A DNA stretch of 64,000 bases from Streptomyces pilosus (GTDB lineage: Bacteria > Actinomycetota > Actinomycetes > Streptomycetales > Streptomycetaceae). The stretch spans positions 164,273 to 228,272 of the forward strand of contig NZ_BMTU01000012.1 of assembly GCF_014649835.1 (NCBI RefSeq), given 5' to 3'. Each line of letters begins with the position of its first letter. Positions within the stretch are counted from its first letter, which is position 1. Position numbers and translations under genes: made by a program. Under the pieces are notes generated by a model. That model made no database searches. It was given only the letters and a program-made list of their open reading frames with translations, and was not told the origin of the DNA. This document shows, piece after piece, positions 25,213 to 33,726 of this stretch.

Positions 25213-26131
25213 CCGCGCCGATCAGCTCGGTGGGCTCCAGCACCTCGAACTCCAGGCCCAGCAGCATCACGTGCACCACCATGACGTCCAGGCTCCCGGC
25301 CCCGGTGCGCAGCAGGCAGCTGTCCGGGCCCTCCGCCTCGAGGGTCCCCGTGGAGGGCGAGATCCGCTCCGCGGCCTCCTCCAGGGGCACCAGCAGACGG
25401 ATCACGGCGTGCGTGGCGTACACGTGGGTGGAGACGCCCCGGGAGACGTAGGCGGCGAGGTCCTCGGCGGGCGGCTCGCGCGGGACGAAGCGGGGCCCGT
25501 GCGGGGGCCTGGGCGTGACGCGGTCGGCGCGGAAGGTGCGCCAGTCCTCGCGGTCGAGGTCCCAGGCGACCAGGTACCAGCGGCGCTCGGAGCACACCAG
25601 GCGGTGCGGCTCGACGGTGCGGCGGCTCGGCGTGCCGTCGTGGCCCCGGTAGTCGAACCGCAACCGTTCGGCGTCCCGGCAGAGGTGCGCCAGTTCGGTC
25701 AGCACGGCCGGGTCGACGGAGTCGGCGCCGGAACCGCGCAGCATCGGCACGGTGTAGGCGTTCAGCGCGCTCACACGGCGGCGCAGCCGCTCCGGCAGCA
25801 CCTGCTCCAGTTTGGCGAGGGCCCGTACCGAGGTCTCGCCGATGCCCTCGACGCCCTGCCCGGCGGCGGTGCGCAGCCCGACGGCGACGGCGACGGCCTC
25901 CTCGTCGTCCAGCAGCAGCGGCGGCAGTTCGGCACCGGCACCCAGCCGGTAGCCGCCGCCGGTGCCCGGGCTGGCGTTGACGGGGTAGCCGAGTTCGCGC
26001 AGCCGGTCCACGTCCCGCCGCAGCGTCCGGGCGCTGACGCCCAGCCGGCCGGCCAGATCGGCGCCGGACCACTCACGGTGGGCCTGGAGCAGGGACAGCA
26101 GGCGCAGCAGGCGTGCCGAGGTCTCCAACAT
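25091..26131 (-). CDS. WYL-domain (DeoR/HTH_11-type) transcriptional regulator
   Basis: 346 residues. The N-terminal HTH_11 reads LLSLLQAHREWSGADLAGRLGVSARTLRRDVDRL (landmarks ADLAGRLGVSARTLRRDV), followed by the WYL domain (ERLRFDYRGHDG, VEPHRLVCSERRWYLVAWD) and a WCX domain. WYL proteins sense nucleotides or nucleic acids. ATG 26131 starts directly at the HTH. The last 29 residues (after LARS) have no family counterpart and are antisense to the ctaD 3' end, so the natural stop may have been lost. Confidence 0.85.
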   Translation of the reverse strand: MLETSARLLRLLSLLQAHREWSGADLAGRLGVSARTLRRDVDRLRELGYPVNASPGTGGGYRLGAGAELPPLLLDDEEAVAVAVGLRTAAGQGVEGIGETSVRALAKLEQVLPERLRRRVSALNAYTVPMLRGSGADSVDPAVLTELAHLCRDAERLRFDYRGHDGTPSRRTVEPHRLVCSERRWYLVAWDLDREDWRTFRADRVTPRPPHGPRFVPREPPAEDLAAYVSRGVSTHVYATHAVIRLLVPLEEAAERISPSTGTLEAEGPDSCLLRTGAGSLDVMVVHVMLLGLEFEVLEPTELIGAVSAAHGRLARSVARAGASRPRTPDGAGRRPATPNGSGAAS

Positions 26132-26537
26132 GGGGCGAGTCTGCCAGGCCTTGCGGACAGCTCCGGTCCTGAAGGGGCGCGGGTCCGGACCGGCGATCCC
26201 CCGGCCGGGCCGGGCCGGTCGCCGCACGCCACGGACACCATCGATTTCCGGCCACCCGCTTCATTCGCTGATTTCCGGATTTGTCGACCCGTGCATGCGA
26301 CGGTCCACGGGTCACCCTCACCCGTCAACAAGCCTCCTTACAAGGGAACTTGACAGTGAACGCGGGATTCCGCGCCCACCGTGTGCCTACGCGCCGGATG
26401 GTTCGATTCGGTTCGCGCCGGGGCGTTACTCCCGCCACGGATCGCCCGTTGTCTTCTTCATGAGCCGGGGACCTGCCCGGACCACGGGCCGGGAGCCACC
26501 CGGCCTCGCCACGCACCGCATCCCGAGGGAGCCACCC
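26132..26537. other. Intergenic region upstream of the 260-residue hypothetical
   Basis: 406 bp without a supported gene. A TTGACA at 26350-26355 would be a perfect -35 for the rightward gene, but no -10 lies at the right distance. Promoters for the WYL gene and the rightward gene presumably lie here. Confidence 0.45.
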
Positions 26538-27320
26538 GTGCCGCGCATGCTCGACGTCAGCGACGAGGTACGCGCCGAGATCGGCGACGAAGAAGCAGCC
26601 CGCCTGCTCGCCGGAGAGTCCGCCCCGGGCAGTTACGACTGCACCTCCTGCCGCACCCAGGGCGACCCCGAGCAGGAGCGCACCAGCACCGTCCTGTTCG
26701 TCGGCGACGAGACCGCCGTGCTGGCCTTCGCCCACGCCACCTGCCTGCCCTCGCAGGTCGTCCAGGTCACCGAGGAGCAGCTCCAGGGCGCCGTGCGGGC
26801 CATCGGCGGCCACACCCCGGAGCCGGAGGCCCCGCAGGCGACCCCCGAGCAGGCCGTGCTGGGAGTGACCAGCGGGCTGGCCCTGATCGCCGGGGAGCTG
26901 CACCCGGCGCTGGTCGTCGAGCCGACCTCGCCGGTCGCCCGGCCCGGTTCGCTCGGGGCCGGCGACGACTTCCTGCCACTCCTCATCGAGCAGGGCTTCA
27001 TGCCGCTCACCGAGCTGTCGGCCGTACCGCCGGTGCTGCACGGCTGGTCGGTGCTGCTCGCCGCGGGCCAGTTGCACGCCGTGCTCCAGCCGAACCCCGC
27101 CGGCGGCCGCCCGGTGGCCTGGTGGCAGGCCCACCAGCCGCTCCAGGTCACCGACGGCTGGCGACAGGCCGCCAACAAGCACCAGCAGGTACTGCTGTTC
27201 GCGGCCCCGGTCGGCTCCATCGGCCGGCAGCCGCGCGAGGACCTGCTGCGCGACGCGCTGGACAAGGCGGCGGCGAACGGCAAGCTGGTCGCCGCCGCCA
27301 TGCCGCTCGCGGGCATCTGA
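26538..27320 (+). CDS. Conserved Streptomyces hypothetical protein
   Basis: 260 residues. GTG 26538 has GAGGGAG seven bases upstream and gives VPRMLDVSDEVRAEIGDEEAARLL. Near residue 35, SYDCTSCRTQGD has a CxxC pair, and a second Cys appears in HATCLP, which might bind zinc. The rest alternates strands and helices (GWSVLLAAGQLHAVLQPNPAG) with no domain I recognise. It is not secreted. It sits 100 bp ahead of another hypothetical in the same direction. No function is claimed. Confidence 0.7.
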   Translation: MPRMLDVSDEVRAEIGDEEAARLLAGESAPGSYDCTSCRTQGDPEQERTSTVLFVGDETAVLAFAHATCLPSQVVQVTEEQLQGAVRAIGGHTPEPEAPQATPEQAVLGVTSGLALIAGELHPALVVEPTSPVARPGSLGAGDDFLPLLIEQGFMPLTELSAVPPVLHGWSVLLAAGQLHAVLQPNPAGGRPVAWWQAHQPLQVTDGWRQAANKHQQVLLFAAPVGSIGRQPREDLLRDALDKAAANGKLVAAAMPLAGI

Positions 27321-27418
27321 CCGGACCTGCGGAGCGCCGCCGGAGCCGCCCCACGACCCGGCCGCCGAAAGCCCCGAAAGGGCCGCATCCCTTGCGGGGC
27401 GGGGTCGTTTGGACATAC

Positions 27419-27829
27419 GTGCACGCATACGACGTTCCCCGCCGCCAGTCCCTCGCCTCGGTACCCGCACCCGTGCGCCCGGCGCAGGACTCCCGGAGCG
27501 GCCACTCGGCCACGCCGATCTACGACGCCCTCTACACCGAGTACGTCAAGTCCTTCCGCTCGCTGCCGGGCGACCGCAGCGGCGAGGAGGACCTGGGCTT
27601 CACCGCCTTCGGGAACATCCCGCACAGCAGTACGGGCACGTACGGCGGCCACAGTCCCGGCTCGTTCGGCGCCTCCCTGTTCGGCGGCGCCTACGGAGCG
27701 GCGGACGGCGCCCGACAGGACGACGGCGAGCAGCCGCAGTGGCAGCGGGTCGCCACGGTCGGCCGGAACGCCGCCGGGATGCACCACGTGCCGGCCGGAC
27801 TGCCACCGGCCCCGCGCAGAGGCGCCTGA
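27419..27829 (+). CDS. Hypothetical protein with YDALYTEYVKSFRSLPGDRSGEE motif
   Basis: About 136 residues from GTG 27419. The middle YDALYTEYVKSFRSLPGD looks like a short conserved helical motif; the C-terminal half is Gly/Ser-rich and probably disordered (GGHSPGSFGASLFGG). No ribosome-binding site is obvious, so the start is uncertain. Coding character is clear from wobble positions, and a large terminator follows. Function unknown. Confidence 0.6.
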   Translation: MHAYDVPRRQSLASVPAPVRPAQDSRSGHSATPIYDALYTEYVKSFRSLPGDRSGEEDLGFTAFGNIPHSSTGTYGGHSPGSFGASLFGGAYGAADGARQDDGEQPQWQRVATVGRNAAGMHHVPAGLPPAPRRGA

Positions 27830-27832
27830 CCT

Positions 27833-27882
27833 GGGCACGGTTAAGGGGCGGTCCCGGCCGGGACCGCCCCTTCACCGTGCCC
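27833..27882. terminator. Large bidirectional terminator
   Basis: A central perfect 30-bp palindrome (27843-27872) is extended by 9 more paired bases on each side (27833-27841 with 27874-27882) after one mismatch. It separates the rightward hypothetical from der. Confidence 0.85.
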
Positions 27883-27898
27883 GAGGTGCGCTACCTCG

Positions 27899-29389
27899 TC
27901 ACTTCTTCCGGCCGCGCTTCTCGCGCACCCGCACCGAGATGTGGATCGGCGTCCCCTCGAAACCGAACTCCTCGCGCAGCCGGCGCTCGATGAAGCGCCG
28001 GTAGCCGGCCTCGATGAATCCGGAGGCGAAGAGCACGAACCGCGGCGGCTTGGTGCCCGCCTGGGTGCCGAAGAGGATGCGCGGCTGCTTGCCGCCCCGC
28101 ACGGGGTGCGGGTGGGCCGCGACCAGCTCGCCGAGGAAGGCGTTCAGCCTGCCGGTCGGCACCCGGGTCTCCCAGCCCGCGAGGGCGGTCTCGATGGCCG
28201 GGACCAGCTTCTCCATGTGCCGTCCGGTCTGCGCCGAGACGTTCACCCGCGGCGCCCAGGCGACCTGGCCGAGCTCGGTCTCGATCTCCCGCTCCAGGTA
28301 GTAGCGGCGCTCCTCGTCGAGGGTGTCCCACTTGTTGTACGCGAGGACGAGCGCGCGGCCCGCCTCCACCGCCATGGTGACGATGCGCTGGTCCTGCACC
28401 GAGATGGAGTCGGCGGCGTCGATGAGGACGACGGCCACCTCCGCCTTCTCGACGGCGGCGGCGGTGCGCAGCGAGGCGTAGTAGTCGGCGCCCTGCTGGA
28501 GGTGCACGCGCTTGCGGATGCCCGCCGTGTCGACGAACTTCCAGGTCTTGCCGCCCAGTTCGATCAGCTCGTCGACCGGGTCGCGGGTGGTGCCGGCGAG
28601 TTCGTTGACGACGACCCGCTCCTCGCCCGCCACCTTGTTCAGCAGGGAGGACTTGCCGACGTTGGGCCGGCCGATCAGGGCGACCCGGCGCGGGCCGCCG
28701 ACCGCGGTGCCGAAGGTCTGCGCCGGGGCCTCCGGCAGCGCCTCCAGGACCTTGTCCAGCATGTCGCCGGTACCGCGGCCGTGCAGCGCGGACACCGGGT
28801 GCGGCTCGCCGAGGCCCAGGGACCACAGGTAGGCCGCGTCGGCCTCGGCGCTCGGCCCGTCCACCTTGTTGGCGCACAGCACGACCGGCTTGCCGGCCTT
28901 GCGCAGCAGCCGGACGACGGCCTCGTCGGTGTCGGTGGCGCCGACCTTGGCGTCCACCACGAAGACGACCGCGTCGGCGGCCTCGATGGCGTACTCGGCC
29001 TGCGCGGCGACGGACGCGTCGATGCCCAGGACGTCCTGCTCCCAGCCGCCGGTGTCGACGACCTTGAAGCGGCGGCCCGCCCACTCGGCCTCGTAGGTGA
29101 CACGGTCGCGGGTGACGCCCGGCTTGTCCTCGACGACCGCCTCACGGCGGCCGATGATGCGGTTCACCAGGGTCGACTTGCCGACATTGGGCCGGCCGAC
29201 GACGGCGAGCACCGGCAGCGGGCCGTGTCCCGCCGCCTCGATGGCGCCCTCGACGTCCTCGAGGTCGAAGCCCTCCTCCGCGGCGAGCTCCATGAACTCC
29301 GCGAACTCGGCATCGCCCAGCGCCCCGTGGTCGTGCTCGTGCGCACCCTCGTACGCGTCCGAGCCGTCGGGCTGGATGTGGTCGTTCAT
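27899..29389 (-). CDS. der: Ribosome-assembly GTPase Der (EngA)
   Basis: 496 residues with two tandem Era-like GTPase domains. The first P-loop VVGRPNVGKST is at residues 63-73, the second LIGRPNVGKSS near 236; each has DTAG/DTGG and NK-D motifs (VLCANKVD, VLAYNKWD). A C-terminal KH-like domain follows (PPRFVLFASGF). Der acts in 50S subunit maturation and is essential. An acidic N-terminal extension of about 57 residues precedes the first GTPase domain. A hairpin 35 bp upstream separates it from plsC, so it probably has its own promoter. Confidence 0.95.
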   Translation of the reverse strand: MNDHIQPDGSDAYEGAHEHDHGALGDAEFAEFMELAAEEGFDLEDVEGAIEAAGHGPLPVLAVVGRPNVGKSTLVNRIIGRREAVVEDKPGVTRDRVTYEAEWAGRRFKVVDTGGWEQDVLGIDASVAAQAEYAIEAADAVVFVVDAKVGATDTDEAVVRLLRKAGKPVVLCANKVDGPSAEADAAYLWSLGLGEPHPVSALHGRGTGDMLDKVLEALPEAPAQTFGTAVGGPRRVALIGRPNVGKSSLLNKVAGEERVVVNELAGTTRDPVDELIELGGKTWKFVDTAGIRKRVHLQQGADYYASLRTAAAVEKAEVAVVLIDAADSISVQDQRIVTMAVEAGRALVLAYNKWDTLDEERRYYLEREIETELGQVAWAPRVNVSAQTGRHMEKLVPAIETALAGWETRVPTGRLNAFLGELVAAHPHPVRGGKQPRILFGTQAGTKPPRFVLFASGFIEAGYRRFIERRLREEFGFEGTPIHISVRVREKRGRKK

Positions 29390-29423
29390 GAAGTCCGTAC
29401 CTCGTCGTTCATCGTGGTGATCG

Positions 29424-29451
29424 GTGGACCGCCCCGTCGGGGGCGGTCCAC
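29424..29451 (-). terminator. Hairpin between plsC and der
   Basis: A 12-bp perfect stem with a GTCG loop (29424-29435 with 29440-29451), directly after the plsC stop and ahead of der. It lacks a U run, as many Streptomyces terminators do. Confidence 0.7.
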
Positions 29452-29464
29452 TACTCAGTCTCGC

Positions 29465-30112
29465 CTAGCGCCCGGTGAGGCGCCTGGCGTTTTCCAGGTG
29501 CGCGGTGAGCTGCTTCTGGATGCGTTCGGTCGCCTCGTCGAGCGCCTTGCGGGTCCGTCTGCCGCTGCCGTCACCCGCGTCGAAGGGGTCGCCGAAGACG
29601 ACGTCGACGCCGGAGCGCAGCGGGGGCAGCGCCTTTATCAACCGCCCGGGCCGCTCCGAACTTCCCAGCACGGCCACCGGCACGATCGGCGCGCCGCCGC
29701 GGACGGCGAAGTACGCGAGGCCCGCGCGGAGCGAGGCGAAGTCGCCCTCGCCGCGGGTGCCCTCCGGGAAGATGCCGAGGACGCCGCCCTGCTCCAGGAC
29801 GCCGAGGGCCCGGGAGATCGCCGTGCGGTCGGTGGTGTGCCGGTCGACCTTGAGCTGGCCGATGCCGGTCAGGAAGGGGTCGAGCGGTCCGACGAACGCC
29901 TCCTTCTTGATCAGGAAGTGCGTCGGCCGGGGGGCGACGCCCATGACCATGGGGCCGTCGATGTTGTGCGAGTGGTTCACGGCGAAGATCAGCGGGCCGG
30001 TGGCGGGCACCCGCCAGGACCCCAGCACGCGCGGCTTCCACAGCCCGTACATCAGGCCGACGCCGATGCGCCGCCCGACCTCGGCGCCCCGCGCCGACGG
30101 TACGTCGGTCAC
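29465..30112 (-). CDS. plsC: 1-acyl-glycerol-3-phosphate acyltransferase (PlsC family)
   Basis: 215 residues. The acyltransferase motifs are NHSHNIDGP (a variant of NHX4D), IGQLKVDRHTTDRTA, and FPEGTRGEG, with GAPIVPVAV later. It transfers an acyl chain to lysophosphatidic acid at the membrane, an early phospholipid step. The GTG start at 30112 overlaps the cmk stop as GTGA, so the two genes are translationally coupled, an arrangement also common in other actinobacteria. Confidence 0.88.
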   Translation of the reverse strand: MTDVPSARGAEVGRRIGVGLMYGLWKPRVLGSWRVPATGPLIFAVNHSHNIDGPMVMGVAPRPTHFLIKKEAFVGPLDPFLTGIGQLKVDRHTTDRTAISRALGVLEQGGVLGIFPEGTRGEGDFASLRAGLAYFAVRGGAPIVPVAVLGSSERPGRLIKALPPLRSGVDVVFGDPFDAGDGSGRRTRKALDEATERIQKQLTAHLENARRLTGR

Positions 30113-30795
30113 TTCCCCGCCCGCTTCTCCTCGACGAGGGTGACGACGCACTCGACGACCTGCTGGAGGGTCAGCTCGGTGGTGTCCACCTCGACCGCGT
30201 CGCCGGCCTTGGCCAGCGGGGAGGTCTTGCGCCCGGAGTCGGCCGCGTCCCGCCTGATCAGCGCCTCGCGGGTGGTGTTCAGGTCGGCGCCCTTGAGCTC
30301 GCCGCTGCGGCGGGCGGCACGCGCCTCGGGGGAGGCGGTGAGGAAGATCTTCAGGTCGGCGCCGGGCAGCACGGTGGTGCCGATGTCACGGCCCTCCACG
30401 ACGATGCCGGTGACGGCGGCGGAGGCGATGGTGCGCTGAAGCTCGGTGATCCGGGTGCGCACCTCGGGGACCGCGCTGACCGCGCTGACCCTGGAGGTGA
30501 CGTCCTGCTCACGGATCGGTCCGGCCACGTCGACGCCGTCGACGGTGATGGTGGGGCTCTTCGGGTCGGTGCCCGAGACGATCTCCGGCTTGCCCGTGAC
30601 GGCGGCGACCGCGGACGGGTCGTCCGTGTCGATGCCGTTGTTCACCATCCACCAGGTGATCGCCCGGTACTGGGCGCCGGTGTCCAGGTAGCTCAGCCCG
30701 AGCTGCGCCGCCACGGCCTTCGACGTGCTCGACTTGCCCGTGCCGGAGGGACCGTCGATGGCGACAATCACGGGCTTGGCGGCGCCGTTTTCCAC
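30109..30795 (-). CDS. cmk: Cytidylate kinase
   Basis: 228 residues. The P-loop VAIDGPSGTGKSS sits near residue 8-20, followed by YLDTGAQYRAITWW (CMP binding), VVEGRDIGTTVLPGADLKIFLTAS, and the lid region with REALIRRDAADSGRKTSPL. It phosphorylates CMP and dCMP. I start at the GTG at 30795, with GGAAGG nine bases upstream; the longer frame adds 31 residues without family support. The stop overlaps the plsC start by 4 bp. Confidence 0.93.
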   Translation of the reverse strand: MENGAAKPVIVAIDGPSGTGKSSTSKAVAAQLGLSYLDTGAQYRAITWWMVNNGIDTDDPSAVAAVTGKPEIVSGTDPKSPTITVDGVDVAGPIREQDVTSRVSAVSAVPEVRTRITELQRTIASAAVTGIVVEGRDIGTTVLPGADLKIFLTASPEARAARRSGELKGADLNTTREALIRRDAADSGRKTSPLAKAGDAVEVDTTELTLQQVVECVVTLVEEKRAGK

Positions 30796-30923
30796 GGGGG
30801 AACACCTTCCTGGTGCGGTGGGGTGGGGTGTGCGGGACGCGCACACGCCCCGCACCAGGTTACCGGCCCCCCGGAACCCTTCCGACAAGCGGACGATCCG
30901 GCCCTTCGGGGGCGGGGCCTGTG

Positions 30924-30954
30924 GGTGGTGCCCCGCGGTCGCCGCGGCACCACC
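30924..30954 (-). terminator. Hairpin after tyrA
   Basis: The arms GGTGGTG..CCGCGG and CCGCGGCACCACC pair, with a two-base bulge, just past the tyrA stop. Confidence 0.6.
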
Positions 30955-30960
30955 GTACGG

Positions 30961-32046
30961 TCACTGCCGGATCGCCCAGCCCCGCTCCCGCAGCCCGGCG
31001 GTGAGGACCGGGACCGCCTTGGGCTCCACCATCAGCTGCACCAGACCGGTCTGCTGCCCGGTGGCGTGCTCGATGCGGACGTCCTCGATGTTGACCCCCA
31101 CGCTGCCCGCGTCGGCGAAGATGCGGGCGAGCTGGCCGGGCTGGTCGTCGATGAGGACGGCCACGGTCTCGTAGACGCGCGGCGCGGAGCCGTGCTTGCC
31201 GGGGACGCGGACCTGTCCGGCGTTGCCGCGCCGCAGCACGTCCTCGATGCCGGTGCTGCCCGCGCGGCGTTTGTCCTCGTCGGAGGACTGCAGGGCGCGC
31301 AGGGCCCGTACGGTCTCCTCCAGGTCGCCGGCGACCTCGGTGAGCAGGTCGGCGACGGGTCCCGGGTTGGCCGACAGGATGTCGATCCACATCCGGGGGT
31401 CCGAGGCGGCGATCCTGGTGACGTCCCGGATGCCCTGCCCGCACAGCCGTACGGCGGCCTCCTCGGCGTGCTCCAGCCGGGCGGCGACCATGCTGGAGAC
31501 GAGGTGCGGCATGTGGGAGACGAGGGCGACGGCCCGGTCGTGGGCGTCGGCGTCCATGACGACGGGCACGGCACCGCAGTGCGAGACCAGTTCCAGGGCG
31601 AGGTTCAGCACCTCGGTGTCGGTGTCCCGGGTCGGGGTGAGCACCCAGGGGCGGCCCTCGAAGAGGTCGGCGCCGGCGGCCAGCGGTCCGGACTTCTCCC
31701 GGCCGGACATGGGGTGGGTGCCGATGTAGGACGCCAGGTCCAGCCCGCGCGCCTGCAGTTCCCGGCGGGGTCCGCCCTTGACGCTGGCCACGTCGATGTA
31801 GCCGCGGGCCAGGCCGCGCCGCATCGCGTCGGCGAGCACGTCGGCCACGTGGGCGGGCGGGGCGGCGACGACCGCCAGGTCCACCGGCCCGCCGGGGGCC
31901 TCGTCCGTGCCGGCGCCGAGCGCGGCGGCGGTACGCGCCTGCTCCGGGTCGTGGTCGGCGAGGTGGACGACGACGCCCCGCCGGGTGAGGGCGAGGGCGG
32001 CGGAGGTACCGATGAGTCCGGTGCCGATGACGAGCGCGGTTCTCAC
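30961..32046 (-). CDS. tyrA: Prephenate dehydrogenase with ACT domain
   Basis: 361 residues. The NAD(P) loop ALVIGTGLIGTSAALAL is at the N-terminus, then SVKGGPRRE, GTHPMSGREKSGP (active-site His) and HDRAVALVSHMPHLVSS. From about residue 285 an ACT domain (YETVAVLIDDQPGQLARIF) probably binds Tyr for feedback control. It converts prephenate to 4-hydroxyphenylpyruvate. The GTG start overlaps the aroH stop as GTGA, linking it to chorismate mutase, the preceding step. Confidence 0.92.
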   Translation of the reverse strand: MRTALVIGTGLIGTSAALALTRRGVVVHLADHDPEQARTAAALGAGTDEAPGGPVDLAVVAAPPAHVADVLADAMRRGLARGYIDVASVKGGPRRELQARGLDLASYIGTHPMSGREKSGPLAAGADLFEGRPWVLTPTRDTDTEVLNLALELVSHCGAVPVVMDADAHDRAVALVSHMPHLVSSMVAARLEHAEEAAVRLCGQGIRDVTRIAASDPRMWIDILSANPGPVADLLTEVAGDLEETVRALRALQSSDEDKRRAGSTGIEDVLRRGNAGQVRVPGKHGSAPRVYETVAVLIDDQPGQLARIFADAGSVGVNIEDVRIEHATGQQTGLVQLMVEPKAVPVLTAGLRERGWAIRQ

Positions 32047-32405
32047 TGGGCGATGTCCTTGCGCAGGGCGGCCGCGGCACCGAGGTACACGTGCACGATC
32101 TCCGCACGGGGCCGGTCGGACTCGATGTGCGCGAGGACCCGGACGACGCGGGGCATGGCGCCCTCGACGTCGAGTTCCTGGGCGCAGAGGAGGGGGACGT
32201 CGACGATGCCGAGCTTGCGGGCGGCGGCCGCGGGGAAGTCGCAGTGCAGGTCGGGCGTGGCCGTGAACCAGAGGCTGATCAGGTCGTCGGTGCGCAGGTC
32301 GTTGCGGACCAGGACGGCGGTGAGCAGCTCGCCCACCCGCTCCTCCATGTGACCGGACTCGTCCCGTTCCAGCTGGACGGCCCCCCGGACCGCGCGTACC
32401 GCCAC
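32043..32405 (-). CDS. aroH: Chorismate mutase, AroH type
   Basis: 120 residues: RAVRGAVQLERDESGHMEERVGELL, DDLISLWFTATPDLHCDFPAAAARKLG, PLLCAQELDVEGAMPRVVRVLAHIE (landmarks RGAVQLERD, FTATPDL, MPRVVRVL). This is the trimeric B. subtilis AroH fold, which rearranges chorismate to prephenate, the substrate of the coupled tyrA product. The GTG at 32405 has GGAG eight bases upstream. Confidence 0.92.
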   Translation of the reverse strand: MAVRAVRGAVQLERDESGHMEERVGELLTAVLVRNDLRTDDLISLWFTATPDLHCDFPAAAARKLGIVDVPLLCAQELDVEGAMPRVVRVLAHIESDRPRAEIVHVYLGAAAALRKDIAQ

Positions 32406-32612
32406 GACGATGCTCCTTGCTGACGTGCGTCTGTGCTGTTCGGTCACCCAGCCTAGCCAGGCACGTGCCGGGCGGCGCCGGGCGCTCATCCGCTGAGACG
32501 GTGCGGAATGCGCGGTTGCCACCACTTGACCCGAATTGCTGCGGCTGTGTCGCTTTCAGTGCCAAGATGCAGGGACTCTGCCCCGCCGTTTTTCCCTCCC
32601 GGGAGTGACGCC

Positions 32613-33014
32613 ATGTCCCCTCGCGCGACGCGCCGCACGGTCCTGCTGGCGACCGGTGCGGCGGCCCTGACCGCCGGCTGCGGCTCGGACGGCGGCGACG
32701 GGACCGCCTCCTCGCCGGACTCCGCCGGCCAGGAGCTGACCTCGACCGCCGACGTCCCGGTGGGCGGGGGCACGGTCCTCAAGGAGGCGAAGATCGTGGT
32801 CACGCAGCCCGGGGAGGGTGACTTCAAGGCCTTCTCGGCGATCTGCACCCACCAGAACTGCCTGGTGGCCGAGGTCGCGGACGGCACGATCCACTGCCCC
32901 TGCCACGGCAGCCGGTTCAGGATCACCGACGGTTCGGTGGTGCAGGGCCCGGCGACCAGGCCCCTGCCCGAGGAGCGGATCACGGTGGAGGGAAATTCGG
33001 TCCGCCTGGCGTGA
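32613..33014 (+). CDS. Rieske [2Fe-2S] lipoprotein with Tat-like signal
   Basis: 133 residues. The signal RRTVLLATGAAALTAGC has twin Arg and a lipobox (LTAGC, Cys23), so it should be exported folded and lipid-anchored outside. The Rieske cluster motifs are CTHQNC and CPCHGSRF, with the two Cys and two His ligands plus the disulphide Cys pair. No oxidase or reductase partner is nearby. It likely passes electrons in the cell envelope; the partner is unknown. Confidence 0.88.
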   Translation: MSPRATRRTVLLATGAAALTAGCGSDGGDGTASSPDSAGQELTSTADVPVGGGTVLKEAKIVVTQPGEGDFKAFSAICTHQNCLVAEVADGTIHCPCHGSRFRITDGSVVQGPATRPLPEERITVEGNSVRLA

Positions 33015-33036
33015 TCCGCCGCGTACGCTCCCCGGC

Positions 33037-33726
33037 ATGCGCCCCGAGAGCCTGGTCGAGGACCACACGATCTACGCCTGCGTCATGGGCTCCCGTGCCT
33101 TCGGTCTGGCCACGGAGGGCAGCGACACCGACCGCAGAGGCGTCTTCCTCGCGCCCACTCCCCTGTTCTGGCGGTTCGAGAAGCCGCCCACGCACGTCGA
33201 GGGACCGGCCGAGGAGCAGTTCAGCTGGGAGCTGGAGCGCTTCTGCGAGCTGGCCCTGCGCGCCAATCCGAACATCCTGGAGTGCCTGCACTCCCCGCTG
33301 GTGGAGTACGCCGACGCCACCGGCCGTGAACTGCTGTCCCTGCGCGAGGCGTTCCTCTCCCGCAGGACGCACGAGACGTTCACCCGGTACGCCCTGGGCC
33401 AGCGCCGCAAGCTGGACGCCGACGTCCGCACCCACGGCGCCCCGCGCTGGAAGCACGCCATGCACCTCCTCCGCCTCCTCACCAGCGCCCGTGACCTGCT
33501 GCGCACCGGCACCCTCACGGTCGACGCGGGTGATCACCGCGAGCCGCTGCTCGCGGTGAAGCGCGGCGAGGTGCCCTGGCCGGAGGTCGAGGCGCGGATG
33601 GCGTGCCTGGAGCGGGAGGCCGCGGCGGCGGTCCACCGGAGCCCGCTCCCGGCGGAACCGGACCGCCGGCGGGTGGAGGACTTCCTCGTCCGCACCCGCC
33701 GCGCCTCGGCCCTCCGGCCGTCCTAG
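33037..33726 (+). CDS. RlaP-like predicted nucleotidyltransferase
   Basis: 229 residues. YACVMGSRAFGLATEGSDTDRRGVFLAP has the polymerase-beta-type signature GSRAFG..SDxD. The following ELERFCELALRANPNILECLHSP and RKLDADVRTHGAPRWKHAMHLLRLLTSARDLL (landmarks NPNILECLHSP and KHAMHLLRLL) match the family associated with RNA repair (PF10127). It would add nucleotides to an unknown RNA or small molecule. It ends tail to tail with the ADP-ribosylglycohydrolase gene: the two stop codons share the bases CTAG. Confidence 0.8.
   Translation: MRPESLVEDHTIYACVMGSRAFGLATEGSDTDRRGVFLAPTPLFWRFEKPPTHVEGPAEEQFSWELERFCELALRANPNILECLHSPLVEYADATGRELLSLREAFLSRRTHETFTRYALGQRRKLDADVRTHGAPRWKHAMHLLRLLTSARDLLRTGTLTVDAGDHREPLLAVKRGEVPWPEVEARMACLEREAAAAVHRSPLPAEPDRRRVEDFLVRTRRASALRPS

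Noticed and set aside
26350..26355. TTGACA as a promoter -35
   Set aside because: No acceptable -10 lies 16-19 bp downstream.
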